Source: JARFQW01 sp963842955
GTDB lineage: Bacteria > Pseudomonadota > Gammaproteobacteria > Steroidobacterales > XN24
Assembly (NCBI GenBank): GCA_963842955.1
Contig: CAWJIJ010000009.1
Location: 434,001 to 498,000 of the forward strand
Direction of reading: 5' to 3'
DNA length: 64,000 bases
The position numbers and the translations under genes were made by a program. This document shows, in pieces, positions 10,099-18,375 of this stretch. Positions within the stretch are counted from its first letter, which is position 1. Each line of letters begins with the position of its first letter. Under the pieces are notes generated by a model. That model saw only the letters and a program-made list of their open reading frames with translations, was not told the DNA's origin and made no database searches.

Positions 10099-10363
10099 GG
10101 TGGGTCGAGCACTCTCCCTCGGCGTCGCAGCCGAAGTCGTATCGTGGCCGCAGGGCGGGTCCGGATTGGCGGCCTCGGACTATAAACACGCGAGGGCGCG
10201 ATTTCTATGATCCCTGCCGCGTAATTGGCGCATCCTTCAGACCCGGACAGGAACGGTCCACCCAACCCGGGGCCATGAGCGTAAAACGATAGTTGGATCA
10301 TGGTCCGCGGGATTCGGGATTTGTTAGCATCGGGAGTCTTTAGGGATAAAACGAGGCCGCGCC

Positions 10364-11758
10364 ATGAACCTGGCTCAGGCGAACAACAGGATCCGCGTCG
10401 GGCGGGGTCTGCTCTTCTTTCTTTCTGGACTTCTGGTCCTTGCATCGGCCCATCCGGCGTTTGGCGCGGAGGTCAAGCAGGCTTACCCGAGGCTGGGCGG
10501 CATCCAGATCGGAACGACTCCCTACAAGGGATATGGCGACCCGGCCTACAGAAAGGCCATGGCGAGGCTGGATCTTGTGCTGCTGGGCGGAAGCGGGCAG
10601 GTCATGAACCAGCACGCCAAGGCGATCAAGGATCTCAACCCCGATATTCTTCTGGCGAAATACACCAACGTCACCGCGGTGCTCGACAATGACAGCGACT
10701 ACAACACGCCCCTGATCCGCAAGCTGTCATCCGGGCAGGGTCCCAACAATACGAACGCTACGGACTGGTGGTTGCGCGATTTTGAAGGCGAACGTGTGAC
10801 CGGCGCTACCAAGGGCAACGTGCGGACGAATATCACGGAGTGGGTCGTGCCCGACTCCCAGGGACGGCGCTGGCCGGAGTTCAAGGCCGAGCATGACTAC
10901 AATTACTTTTTCAAAGACAAGGTCTGGGACATCTGGTACTCCGACGTTTCCAACTGGCGGCCGAAGTTCCAGAATCGCGGCTTCATCGGCGATTTCAGCG
11001 GCGGAAAGATCAAGGATCAGAAGGAGGTTGAGGCCGGCTGGCGCCGTGGTCACAGGAGCTGGTGGCGTGCCATCCGCAGGCTGCGCCCCGACATCATGAT
11101 CATGGCGAACCACAACTGGTATCTCTACCAGGATTCCAACAACGGGGTCTGGGATATCAAGGAATACGACAAGCAGGTCGAAGGCGGTCTGCTGGAACGT
11201 ATCATGGGCTGGGACAATTCCTTTGAGGCCAACAAGGGCTGGCACAGGCTCTACGACGCCTATCGCTGGTCTGCGGAGTACCTCCGCGGAACGCCGGTCC
11301 TGTTCTTCAATGTCATCGGTAAGGTGGATGACTACCAGTTTTTTCGGTATGCATTCGCTACCTGCCTCCTTGGCGACGGTTTCTTCGACTACTCCCCGGA
11401 AAAGTTCCATTACGGGACCGTGGAGTGGTTCGACGAATTCGACCGGGACGGAGCGGACACGACAAGCTGGATGGGGCGGCCTGTGCCTGGGTCGGCCTGG
11501 CCTGACGCAGCCTGGCAGAAAGGCGTCTATCGGCGCGACTTCCAGAATGCCGTGGTGCTGGTGAATCCGCGCGGCAATGGCGTGAAGACCGTGGAGGTGG
11601 AGGCTGGGCTTCGGCGGCTGTCCGGCCGGCAGGATCCCGCTGTCAACAACGGCAAGGTGGCCGGCCGTATCCAGCTGGCTGACGGCGACGGGATTGTGCT
11701 CGTAAAGGAGGACTACCTGTTGACGCCCGACAAGCCGGGCATCGAGGTGCGCAAGTGA
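10364..11758 (+). CDS. Secreted putative glycoside hydrolase (GHL15 type)
   Basis: A 464-residue exported protein. Residues 1-34 form a signal peptide (basic start, hydrophobic GLLFFLSGLLVLASA, cleavage after FGA). The mature part looks like hypothetical glycosyl hydrolase family 15 (GHL15), a TIM-barrel family: LGGIQIGT, VLLGGSGQVM, DILLAKYTNVTAV, KVWDIWYSDVSNW, IGDFSGGKI and MIMANHNWYLY are typical barrel strands, with acidic residues at strand ends. It stands alone on the plus strand amid sulfotransferase genes, with 265 bases upstream in which I see no clear promoter. It could trim or remodel the EPS during export. The family name is recalled from pattern, not searched. Confidence 0.65.
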   Translation: MNLAQANNRIRVGRGLLFFLSGLLVLASAHPAFGAEVKQAYPRLGGIQIGTTPYKGYGDPAYRKAMARLDLVLLGGSGQVMNQHAKAIKDLNPDILLAKYTNVTAVLDNDSDYNTPLIRKLSSGQGPNNTNATDWWLRDFEGERVTGATKGNVRTNITEWVVPDSQGRRWPEFKAEHDYNYFFKDKVWDIWYSDVSNWRPKFQNRGFIGDFSGGKIKDQKEVEAGWRRGHRSWWRAIRRLRPDIMIMANHNWYLYQDSNNGVWDIKEYDKQVEGGLLERIMGWDNSFEANKGWHRLYDAYRWSAEYLRGTPVLFFNVIGKVDDYQFFRYAFATCLLGDGFFDYSPEKFHYGTVEWFDEFDRDGADTTSWMGRPVPGSAWPDAAWQKGVYRRDFQNAVVLVNPRGNGVKTVEVEAGLRRLSGRQDPAVNNGKVAGRIQLADGDGIVLVKEDYLLTPDKPGIEVRK

Positions 11759-11826
11759 GAGAGGCGGCCAGGCGCGCTTTCTCGGGGCACGGGCTTTCTC
11801 GGACGACGGCAACGGACTGATAGCGC

Positions 11827-12681
11827 GTGAGCCGGATCCCATGCGTGGCGTTTTGCCACATCGAAAAGGCCGCCGGCACGTCCCTCATCGGGGCGCTGCG
11901 CAAAGCTTTTGCTCTGCGCTTCGTGGCGCTTCGACCGCTCTCGGGTCCACCGGGCCGTTTGGCGAACGCCCACGATCTGCAGGTGGTGCGGCGTCTGAAT
12001 CCCTGGATACGGTGTGTCGCCGGCCACGCAGTAGTTCCTCACGCGGGGCTCCAGGATGCACCCGACCTCAAGTTCATTTCGCTGCTTCGGGATCCGGTCA
12101 GCCGGGCCGCGTCCCAGTACCGTTTCTGGGTACAGCGCATGGGCAGCCAGATGACGCCAGAGGAGTACCTGGAACATCCGGCGTCATCGAATCTCCAGGT
12201 GCGCAAGATTGCAGGTTGCGACGATGTGGATGCCGCACGCCGGATCGTGGAAAAGCATTTTCTGCTGATCGGCATCGTCGAGCAGTTCGACGAGTTCATG
12301 GTGCTGCTCGCGTTCATGCTGGGAATGCGACCCGATCGGTTCGCCTACGCGCCCAAGAACGTGGCAGCCAGCCGTGGCCCCCTGTCGCTGCCGGATGGGT
12401 TCGAGGCGGCACTGGCAGAGCGAAACCGCTCGGACATCGAACTTTATCAATGGGTTTGCTCTGATAGGCTGCCGCACCTGAGGGACCGGGTCGGGATCGA
12501 CCTGGAAAGAGCAACCCGTGCGTTTCGCGAGGCCTGCGATTCCGCCGGTACGGGCGGCGTGCGCGAATGGCTCGATCTCGCCTACCGCAATGCCTATATG
12601 AAGCCCGCCACGGGCGCCATTCGATTTGCCCACGGCTTGAACTATGCGGGCACCTACGCGGTGCGTCGGGGCGAGCGCTAG
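11827..12681 (+). CDS. Sulfotransferase, family 2-like
   Basis: A protein of the carbohydrate sulfotransferase type that resembles Sulfotransfer_2 members acting on glycosaminoglycan-like chains. It opens CVAFCHIEKAAGTSLIGALR near residue 6, where HxxKxxGTS is the phosphosulfate loop of that branch, and has FISLLRDPVSRAASQYRFW near residue 85. GTG 11827 places the loop close to the N-terminus, as expected for this group. It lies 68 bases after the GHL15-type gene and overlaps the convergent sulfotransferase by four bases. The branch suggests an acceptor unlike that of its neighbours, but that is inference. Confidence 0.8.
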   Translation: MSRIPCVAFCHIEKAAGTSLIGALRKAFALRFVALRPLSGPPGRLANAHDLQVVRRLNPWIRCVAGHAVVPHAGLQDAPDLKFISLLRDPVSRAASQYRFWVQRMGSQMTPEEYLEHPASSNLQVRKIAGCDDVDAARRIVEKHFLLIGIVEQFDEFMVLLAFMLGMRPDRFAYAPKNVAASRGPLSLPDGFEAALAERNRSDIELYQWVCSDRLPHLRDRVGIDLERATRAFREACDSAGTGGVREWLDLAYRNAYMKPATGAIRFAHGLNYAGTYAVRRGER

Positions 12682-13622
12682 GCGCTCTTGCGATTGGTTT
12701 GCGGGGCCAGCCATTCCGGCAGGGCCGACATGCCGAATCGGGATTCGAGGAGCGATACAAGGCGCGCATTATGGTTGGCGTGGGCTTCCCTGAGCCGGTC
12801 CAGAACGGGCGCTGGCGGAGGGGTGGGCCGATCAGCCGAGGAGTTCGCCAGGTTGTAGGCAGCTCGCGCGAGCCGGCGCAGAGCTGGAATTCGGTTGAGA
12901 TAAGGCTCCAAACGATGGTTAGCGTGGGTGGCCCAGGTCCGAAGCGAGTCGTTGCGATGTGATCTCGATCGATTCTCAATCCCGAAAGAGAAGTCGGCAA
13001 AGAACGCCGGATCAACTCCGGAAAACGACGCTGCCCGTTCCGCAACGCCGCGCGCATCCGCGCGAAGATCGTCGTAGAACAGGATCAGCATGTCGCGGGC
13101 GTCGAAGACCTCGAGGTACGCTTCGAGATTCTCGGCATACCGGCCCTTGGCCCACTGGTGCAGGAGCTGCTCCTGACGGTCTGACCGCTGCCCGGGATCG
13201 AGCTTCTCAGCTTCCATGCCGGTGGTAACGAACTCCTCGAAGGTCATGCCGTAGGATGGCGATGACTTGAGGCCCTGCTTGCTGCGGAAGTACGACGCGA
13301 GCCGGTCGGCCGGCTCGCGCAGAAGAAAGATCAAGCGTGCTTCGTTCAGGGAGTGGCGTATCCGCCGAGCTGTCTCGAGGCCGCCGTCCAGATACGTCGG
13401 CGTTCCTTCCACGAGAACGCGGCGACGGTCTGCCTCCGGTCCGAAAAGAGACAAATAGGCTTCGGCGGTTCGTGTCGCGCCAGGAGGCAAATCGGCGTTG
13501 AAAAACCCCGCTTCCTTGATGACCGAACCGGTCACATCCGGATGCGCTGCCAGGTACCGGAACAGGGACGTAGTGCCGCACTTGTTGGCCCCGGCGATGA
13601 TGACGTGCTGATGGGCCCCCAT
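12678..13622 (-). CDS. Sulfotransferase, NDST/HSST-like
   Basis: A 314-residue sulfotransferase-like protein. HVIIAGANKCGTTSLFRYLAAHP near the N-terminus is the phosphosulfate loop of the heparan sulfate N-/3-O-sulfotransferase-like branch. KEAGFFNADL, EGTPTYLDG and IFLLREPADRLASYFRSK follow in the order seen in that branch. It is divergent from the next sulfotransferase, with 35 bases between starts, and overlaps the preceding convergent gene by four bases. It probably sulfates an EPS sugar at a position different from that of its neighbours; the position cannot be told from sequence. Confidence 0.82.
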   Translation of the reverse strand: MGAHQHVIIAGANKCGTTSLFRYLAAHPDVTGSVIKEAGFFNADLPPGATRTAEAYLSLFGPEADRRRVLVEGTPTYLDGGLETARRIRHSLNEARLIFLLREPADRLASYFRSKQGLKSSPSYGMTFEEFVTTGMEAEKLDPGQRSDRQEQLLHQWAKGRYAENLEAYLEVFDARDMLILFYDDLRADARGVAERAASFSGVDPAFFADFSFGIENRSRSHRNDSLRTWATHANHRLEPYLNRIPALRRLARAAYNLANSSADRPTPPPAPVLDRLREAHANHNARLVSLLESRFGMSALPEWLAPQTNRKSA

Positions 13623-13657
13623 GGAGCAATTTCCTCGATTGATGCCGCCGGTCCGGG

Positions 13658-14716
13658 GTGATCCCGGAACTGGCTGGATCCCCCGTGACTCTGGCTCGAA
13701 CGCCTCTGGATTTTACACAACAGCGCACGGAATACCTCGAACCAGTCGTGCTAATCTCGCCCCGTTTCCCGAGGGGTGCCGGTAACGTGCCCTGGCTGGA
13801 ACCGGGTCACCCGGGAGGGCAGGAGCTGTTGGCGGATCGGAGTCTGAACAATTCACTCTTTGTCCTGGGGACCGGGCGCAGCGGAACCACGATTGTCTTC
13901 CGCATGCTGGCCAGTCACCCGGATTTCGGCTGGTTCTCGAACTATGAGGAGCGTTATCCGCGGGTGCCGCAGTTCGCGCTGGCGTCCCGGCTCCTGGAGC
14001 CCCTTTGTCATGGCGGCGGGCGATCCGGGCTGGCGAAGGCCCTCCCGGTTCCCAAGGAAGCGCTCGGGATTCCGAGAGTCATGACGGAGGGCTGGTTCGT
14101 TCGCCATGACATGATCGCCCCTGGAGAAACGCCAGGGAAGTTCATCGACCGCTACCGGCAGCGAATCATGGCGACGTTACGCTGGCAGGGAAAGTCACGC
14201 CTTCTCCACAAACACACGGGCTTTGCCCGGGTGGCGTTTCTCAACGAAGTCGATCCGACGGGCCAGTTTCTCCACGTCATCCGGGATGGGCGGGCTGTCG
14301 TCGATTCCTTCCTCCGGGTTCCCTGGTGGAGCGGAACACTCGACTCCTGGTGGTGGGGAGCGATGCCCGACGCCTATGCGGATGAGTTCCGGCGGTCCGG
14401 GGAGGAGCCAGCGGTGCTGGCAGCGCTGGTCTGGCTGCGCCTGACGACCCTGATTGAAGAGGAACTGGCGACGCTGGATGACGATCGGGTCATGGCGCTT
14501 CGCTATGATCATTTCGTGGCCTCACCCGAGGAAACGCTCGCCTCGATTTGCCGCTATGCCGGACTGGAATGGTCGAATGGATTTCGCAGCCGCCTGAACC
14601 GGTTCAAGCTGCGTGACGGCGACAACGGCTGGCAACGTCGTCTGAGCCGGCAGCAAATCGCTGCGGTGGAGCGCCTGCTCGGAGACCGGCTCGCGGCCTA
14701 CGGTTTCAGCGTCTAG
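13658..14716 (+). CDS. Sulfotransferase
   Basis: A sulfotransferase-like protein with SLFVLGTGRSGTTIVFRML near residue 66 and FLHVIRDGRAVVDSFLRVPWW near residue 206. LRYDHFVASPEETLASICRYAGL forms the usual C-terminal segment. The start is uncertain: GTG 13658 gives about 64 residues before the phosphosulfate loop, whereas most relatives have far fewer, so a later start is possible. It ends two bases from the stop of the next, convergent sulfotransferase. The substrate is unknown. Confidence 0.78.
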   Translation: MIPELAGSPVTLARTPLDFTQQRTEYLEPVVLISPRFPRGAGNVPWLEPGHPGGQELLADRSLNNSLFVLGTGRSGTTIVFRMLASHPDFGWFSNYEERYPRVPQFALASRLLEPLCHGGGRSGLAKALPVPKEALGIPRVMTEGWFVRHDMIAPGETPGKFIDRYRQRIMATLRWQGKSRLLHKHTGFARVAFLNEVDPTGQFLHVIRDGRAVVDSFLRVPWWSGTLDSWWWGAMPDAYADEFRRSGEEPAVLAALVWLRLTTLIEEELATLDDDRVMALRYDHFVASPEETLASICRYAGLEWSNGFRSRLNRFKLRDGDNGWQRRLSRQQIAAVERLLGDRLAAYGFSV

Positions 14717-14717
14717 A

Positions 14718-15689
14718 TCAACGAGCTTCGGGTTTTTTGTCGATTGCCTGGGCCGTGGACCCGCCGCCGCGCAACAACCGCCTGATACGGCGCCTGAGTG
14801 CTCGCGGTCGGCAAGCGAGGGCCGCGCTGTGAAGGCGCTGGGCCGTGGCGTTCCTGAATCCCTCATCCCGGTGCACCGGTTCATATCCCAGTTGGCTGAG
14901 CTCCCGGCCCGCGAGCCAGTTGAATCGCTTGTGTCGGGCGGCGGTCCAGTCCGAGAATCGTTCCAGGGGGTTGAAGCCGGAGATTTCGGCCTGCTCCCAA
15001 TGAAGTGCGCCGCCGCCGGTCTTCAGCTCACTCGACCCGATCACTCCCGTCTGTGCGATTTGCTGGAACGGATAATCGGCCGGGTCCAGCGAGAGAAACG
15101 AAAGAAGCGATTCAAGGGTTTCCGCGGGCTTGGCCACGAGCTGCTCATAGCGAACCAGCGTCGTTCGTTCGGGAACCGGATCCTTCGATCGGAATTCCTC
15201 AAGGGTTCGAGCCGCTCTGGCCCAGCGCCGGCTGGCGTCGTCGAAATTCCATTCGAAGCTGCGGATGCCCGACTCCACTACCGAGCGTCCGTCGCGGATC
15301 AGCAGGATGACCCATGCATTTGGGAAATAGCGGCGCAGCTCGGGCAGTCCGTCAACACTCGGCGTGCGGGCGAGGATCCGGCAGGTTCCGGGTGCAGCGG
15401 CCGACACGAGATAATCCTGGAGCCCACGGCCCAGCGCAGCGCGGACGGCAGTGACGGCGTTATCGGTGTCCCAGCGTGCGCTCCACTCGCCACGAACACG
15501 CCGCACGTATTCCTCAAGGAAGGGGAGCTTCGCCACGAGAAAATCCTCGGGCAGGGGACTCGCCGCGATGGCGGCATGGTGGTCGAGTAGTTCAGCGAGA
15601 TAGTTCGTTCCGGACCGGTGAGCAATGCCCAGCAGAAAGACAGGCTCGATTCCAGCGCGGCTGACGCCCGTGGCGCCGGAGTCGCTCAT
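14718..15689 (-). CDS. Sulfotransferase
   Basis: A sulfotransferase-like protein. I start it at ATG 15689, which overlaps the stop of the upstream GT2 gene by one base (TGATG); the longer open frame upstream is a shadow. FLLGIAHRSGTNYLAELL near residue 18 is the phosphosulfate loop and VILLIRDGRSVVESGIRSF near residue 128 the 3'-phosphate block, with TLVRYEQLVAKPAETLESLLSFL behind. It is the last gene of the long minus-strand EPS operon that begins with the Wza-like gene. Confidence 0.82.
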   Translation of the reverse strand: MSDSGATGVSRAGIEPVFLLGIAHRSGTNYLAELLDHHAAIAASPLPEDFLVAKLPFLEEYVRRVRGEWSARWDTDNAVTAVRAALGRGLQDYLVSAAAPGTCRILARTPSVDGLPELRRYFPNAWVILLIRDGRSVVESGIRSFEWNFDDASRRWARAARTLEEFRSKDPVPERTTLVRYEQLVAKPAETLESLLSFLSLDPADYPFQQIAQTGVIGSSELKTGGGALHWEQAEISGFNPLERFSDWTAARHKRFNWLAGRELSQLGYEPVHRDEGFRNATAQRLHSAALACRPRALRRRIRRLLRGGGSTAQAIDKKPEAR

Positions 15690-16582
15690 CAGGAAAAGCT
15701 GGGCAACGACCAGGGATGCCTGAGGCTGGCGAGGCCGAAATGCCGTGCCACCGTCAACCGGGCGCGGGTTCTCCGCCACGGAGAGGCGATCGCATTCGCT
15801 CTGCGGACGCAGAGCATGCCGAAAAAGCGCCGGCCCATCCTCGCGATCTCCTCCCGGCTGGCGCCGTCCACCTGGCCGGTGATGAGATCGAGCAGACCGC
15901 GGAAATCTTCGCACCAGGCGCGCACCGGCACCTGGTAGGAGTGCTGGTCATAGGTATATCGGTAGCTGGCAAGTACCTCGGGCACATCCAGATAGGGGTG
16001 CCGCTCCATGATCTTGACGAGGGCGTAGTTGTCCTCGAGGAGATGATGCAGGGAGTGAAAGCCGCCAATCTCTCGAAGGGCGCTGGTCCGATAGAGGGTA
16101 TTGCAGAGGAAAAGACCGATCTTCGAGCGAAACCAGGCCCTGTAAAGGTCTTCCGGCCGCTCGCCGGGAATGCTGTTGGAGCGCTCCTTCAAGACGCGCC
16201 CATTGGCGTCAATGGCGCGGACGCCGGTACGAATAAATCCATACGGGGCGCCACCTTCCTGTTCCCGCATGCAGGCCTCGATAAAGGTCGGATCGACGAG
16301 ATCGTCATCATGAAGGAGAAGAAACCATTCCCCTTTCGCCGCATCCAGCAGGCTGTTGAAGTTTCCATTGGCGCCGATGTTTTCGGGATGCCGAAGATGG
16401 CGAATCCGCGGGTCGTCGTAGCCGGCGATTACCTCCGGCGTGGAGTCCGATGACGCGTTGTCGCCAATGATAATCTCCAGCGGCTCCCAGCTTTGCGCGA
16501 GGGCGGCTTCGATCACGCCGCGCAGATAGGAGTCGGCGCGGTTGTACGTGGGGATGGCGATAGTAATCAGGGGCTTGTTCAT
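15689..16582 (-). CDS. Glycosyltransferase family 2
   Basis: A GT-A fold transferase of 297 residues. The N-terminus ITIAIPTYNRADSYLRGVIEAALAQ is the standard GT2 opening. IIIGDNASSDSTPEV and FLLLHDDDLVDP give the nucleotide- and metal-binding Asp residues. EDNYALVKIMERHP near residue 190 fits the catalytic-base region. It lies 45 bases after the upstream sulfotransferase and is coupled to the downstream one by a one-base overlap. It would add one sugar to the repeat unit in the cytoplasm; donor and linkage are unknown. Confidence 0.87.
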   Translation of the reverse strand: MNKPLITIAIPTYNRADSYLRGVIEAALAQSWEPLEIIIGDNASSDSTPEVIAGYDDPRIRHLRHPENIGANGNFNSLLDAAKGEWFLLLHDDDLVDPTFIEACMREQEGGAPYGFIRTGVRAIDANGRVLKERSNSIPGERPEDLYRAWFRSKIGLFLCNTLYRTSALREIGGFHSLHHLLEDNYALVKIMERHPYLDVPEVLASYRYTYDQHSYQVPVRAWCEDFRGLLDLITGQVDGASREEIARMGRRFFGMLCVRRANAIASPWRRTRARLTVARHFGLASLRHPWSLPSFS

Positions 16583-16627
16583 TCTTTTGCCTGCACAGTC
16601 AGGTTTCGTTTGGGTCGCTTCGACGCA

Positions 16628-17485
16628 CTACCAGTCCTCCGAACCGGCATATCCGAGCTGGGTCACCATGCCCGGATAAAGCGACTTGAAGAGGGTCTTG
16701 TGCGCGTCGGTGAAATGGTTTCTCCAGTCGCCGCTGCGCCCCGACCGATAGTGGCTGCGTACATCCTCCTTGCCTTTCTGGCGGCCCTTCGCGCGGCGCG
16801 CGTATCGGTGGTGCCAGACAATCGCAAGCATCTCCGGAGCGGGCAGTGCAGTCGGGAATGCGGTCAAAGGAAAGACGCCGCCACTTCGAGCGTGGACCCG
16901 GTTGAGGGCGTCGCGAGCAAGAAACCCTGCCCGCGCCGCCCGCGTGTAAATTTCGCGCTCGTCGACAAGTCCGAGAAACTCGAAGGCCGCGAGCATGGTT
17001 TCGTAGCTGCTCGCCGACACATCCTCGAACCGAATCTCGAGGACGTCCGGCTGCTGATAGTCCCAGCTGGTCATGTGCCCGAAGCTGCGGGCCCGGAAAC
17101 GAATTTCCTCGGCGAGACCGTCGTCCTTGTCCATCGCCGCGAGCCGCTCTCGATGGGCGACCAGTTCCTTCCAGCCGTCGGTGGAGTGGGAATGCAAATG
17201 GGAGAAATAGGCCGAGACCACGATGTCGCGCGGATCGCGGACGATGTGAACGCCGCGACAGTGCTCCAGGTCCCGCGTGTAGGCGATATCCGCGTTGCCA
17301 TAGACCAGGAAGTCGGCCTTTTCCCGCTCAACAAAGGCTGGCAGGTCGTGTTCGAACTGATCTTCGTTGTAGACCACAGCGAGCTTCAGCCCGAGGCGCT
17401 GACACACGAGCCGGGCGATGTCCTCCAGCCACATGGTGGCGCACTTGTGATGGCCGAAAATCGCGTAAAGGGGGCGGTCGGGCAT
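16628..17485 (-). CDS. Sulfotransferase
   Basis: A 285-residue protein of the Sulfotransfer_1 type. LYAIFGHHKCATMWLEDIAR near residue 6 is a phosphosulfate-loop variant with Cys-Ala in place of Gly-Thr. VHIVRDPRDIVVSAYFSHLHSH near residue 79 is a strong 3'-phosphate motif, and LEIRFEDVSASSYETMLAAFEFLG fits the C-terminal half. It sits 57 bases after the tyrosine-kinase-like gene in the export operon, which ties sulfation to the chain-length and export module. The substrate is unknown. Confidence 0.82.
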   Translation of the reverse strand: MPDRPLYAIFGHHKCATMWLEDIARLVCQRLGLKLAVVYNEDQFEHDLPAFVEREKADFLVYGNADIAYTRDLEHCRGVHIVRDPRDIVVSAYFSHLHSHSTDGWKELVAHRERLAAMDKDDGLAEEIRFRARSFGHMTSWDYQQPDVLEIRFEDVSASSYETMLAAFEFLGLVDEREIYTRAARAGFLARDALNRVHARSGGVFPLTAFPTALPAPEMLAIVWHHRYARRAKGRQKGKEDVRSHYRSGRSGDWRNHFTDAHKTLFKSLYPGMVTQLGYAGSEDW

Positions 17486-17542
17486 GATGGCTTGCTTGCG
17501 CTTCGATCGGGACCGTAAAAGGCGGGATGCGGCAGCAGTGCC

Positions 17543-18343
17543 CTAGTAGTACGAGGCGGTCTTCTCGTCCGACCGGTTGAGAACCGTTCCGAGTACGTTG
17601 CACTCGTCGAGCAATTCCCTTGCGCGCAGAACATCCGAGCGGGAGGTCAGTCGTTCACTGACGACAAACAGCATGGCATCGACATAGGGGTTGAAAGCCA
17701 GCATGTCGTCGGCGGACAGGACCGGCGGCAAATCATAAATCACGATGCGTGCGGGATCGTCGCGGACGAGCCGCCGCGTCAAGGCCTCCATCTCCGGCGA
17801 CGAGATCAGCTCGGACGAGTCTGTCTCGACATGGACGTTCGGGAGAATCAGAAGGCGCTCCATGTCCGTTCGGATAAGCGCCTCCTCCAGCGGATAATCG
17901 CGTCCCAGGATGTCACTGATACCGACGTCCACCGGTAACCCGAGATAGCGGGAAACGGTAGAGTGGCGCATGTCGAGATCCACGAGTACGACGGTGTGAT
18001 TGACGTCGCTTGCGATACTTAATGCCAGGTTGATGGCCGTCAGGGACTTGCCGTCTCCCGGGGCGGCGCTGGTTACCGCAAGGCTCTGCCAGCGATTCGC
18101 CCGCATCCTCTGGATCACCCGCGTCCGGAGCATCTTGTAGGCGGTATGAACGGTGGGATCGGAGTCCTCGGTCAGGACACGATGTGCCCGCAGGTGCTCA
18201 CGGTCCAGGTTTATTTCCCTGGCTTTGGCCGACAGCATGTCGAAGGCCACGGCCGAGGACGCCGAGCGCGGGGCGGCAGCTCTCCGGGCGGCCGTGCCGT
18301 CTTGCGTCTTCAGCCTCTCCAATGCTTTTTCCAGCCGTCCCAT
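17543..18343 (-). CDS. CpsD/Wzc-type BY-kinase domain protein
   Basis: A 266-residue cytoplasmic P-loop protein of the CpsD/CapB autokinase family that controls EPS chain length together with the Wzz-like partner. Walker A reads SAAPGDGKSLTAINLA near residue 91, Walker A' reads VVLVDLDMRHS near residue 118, and IVIYDLPPVLSADDML carries Walker B. The C-terminus ends in ASYY, a short tyrosine tail that could be autophosphorylated, though it is less tyrosine-rich than in classic kinases. It lies 32 bases after the Wzz-like gene, so sensor and kinase are separate chains. Confidence 0.85.
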   Translation of the reverse strand: MGRLEKALERLKTQDGTAARRAAAPRSASSAVAFDMLSAKAREINLDREHLRAHRVLTEDSDPTVHTAYKMLRTRVIQRMRANRWQSLAVTSAAPGDGKSLTAINLALSIASDVNHTVVLVDLDMRHSTVSRYLGLPVDVGISDILGRDYPLEEALIRTDMERLLILPNVHVETDSSELISSPEMEALTRRLVRDDPARIVIYDLPPVLSADDMLAFNPYVDAMLFVVSERLTSRSDVLRARELLDECNVLGTVLNRSDEKTASYY

Positions 18344-18375
18344 GGGCGATTCCTCCGGGCTCCTGCCTTGATTAA

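Noticed and set aside
10727..11842. Open frame antisense to the GHL15-type gene
   Set aside because: No signal peptide, start context or domain; the plus-strand frame has all three.
15690..15914. N-terminal extension of the sulfotransferase at 14,718
   Set aside because: It overlaps the GT2 gene entirely; ATG 15689 overlaps the GT2 stop and places the phosphosulfate loop normally.
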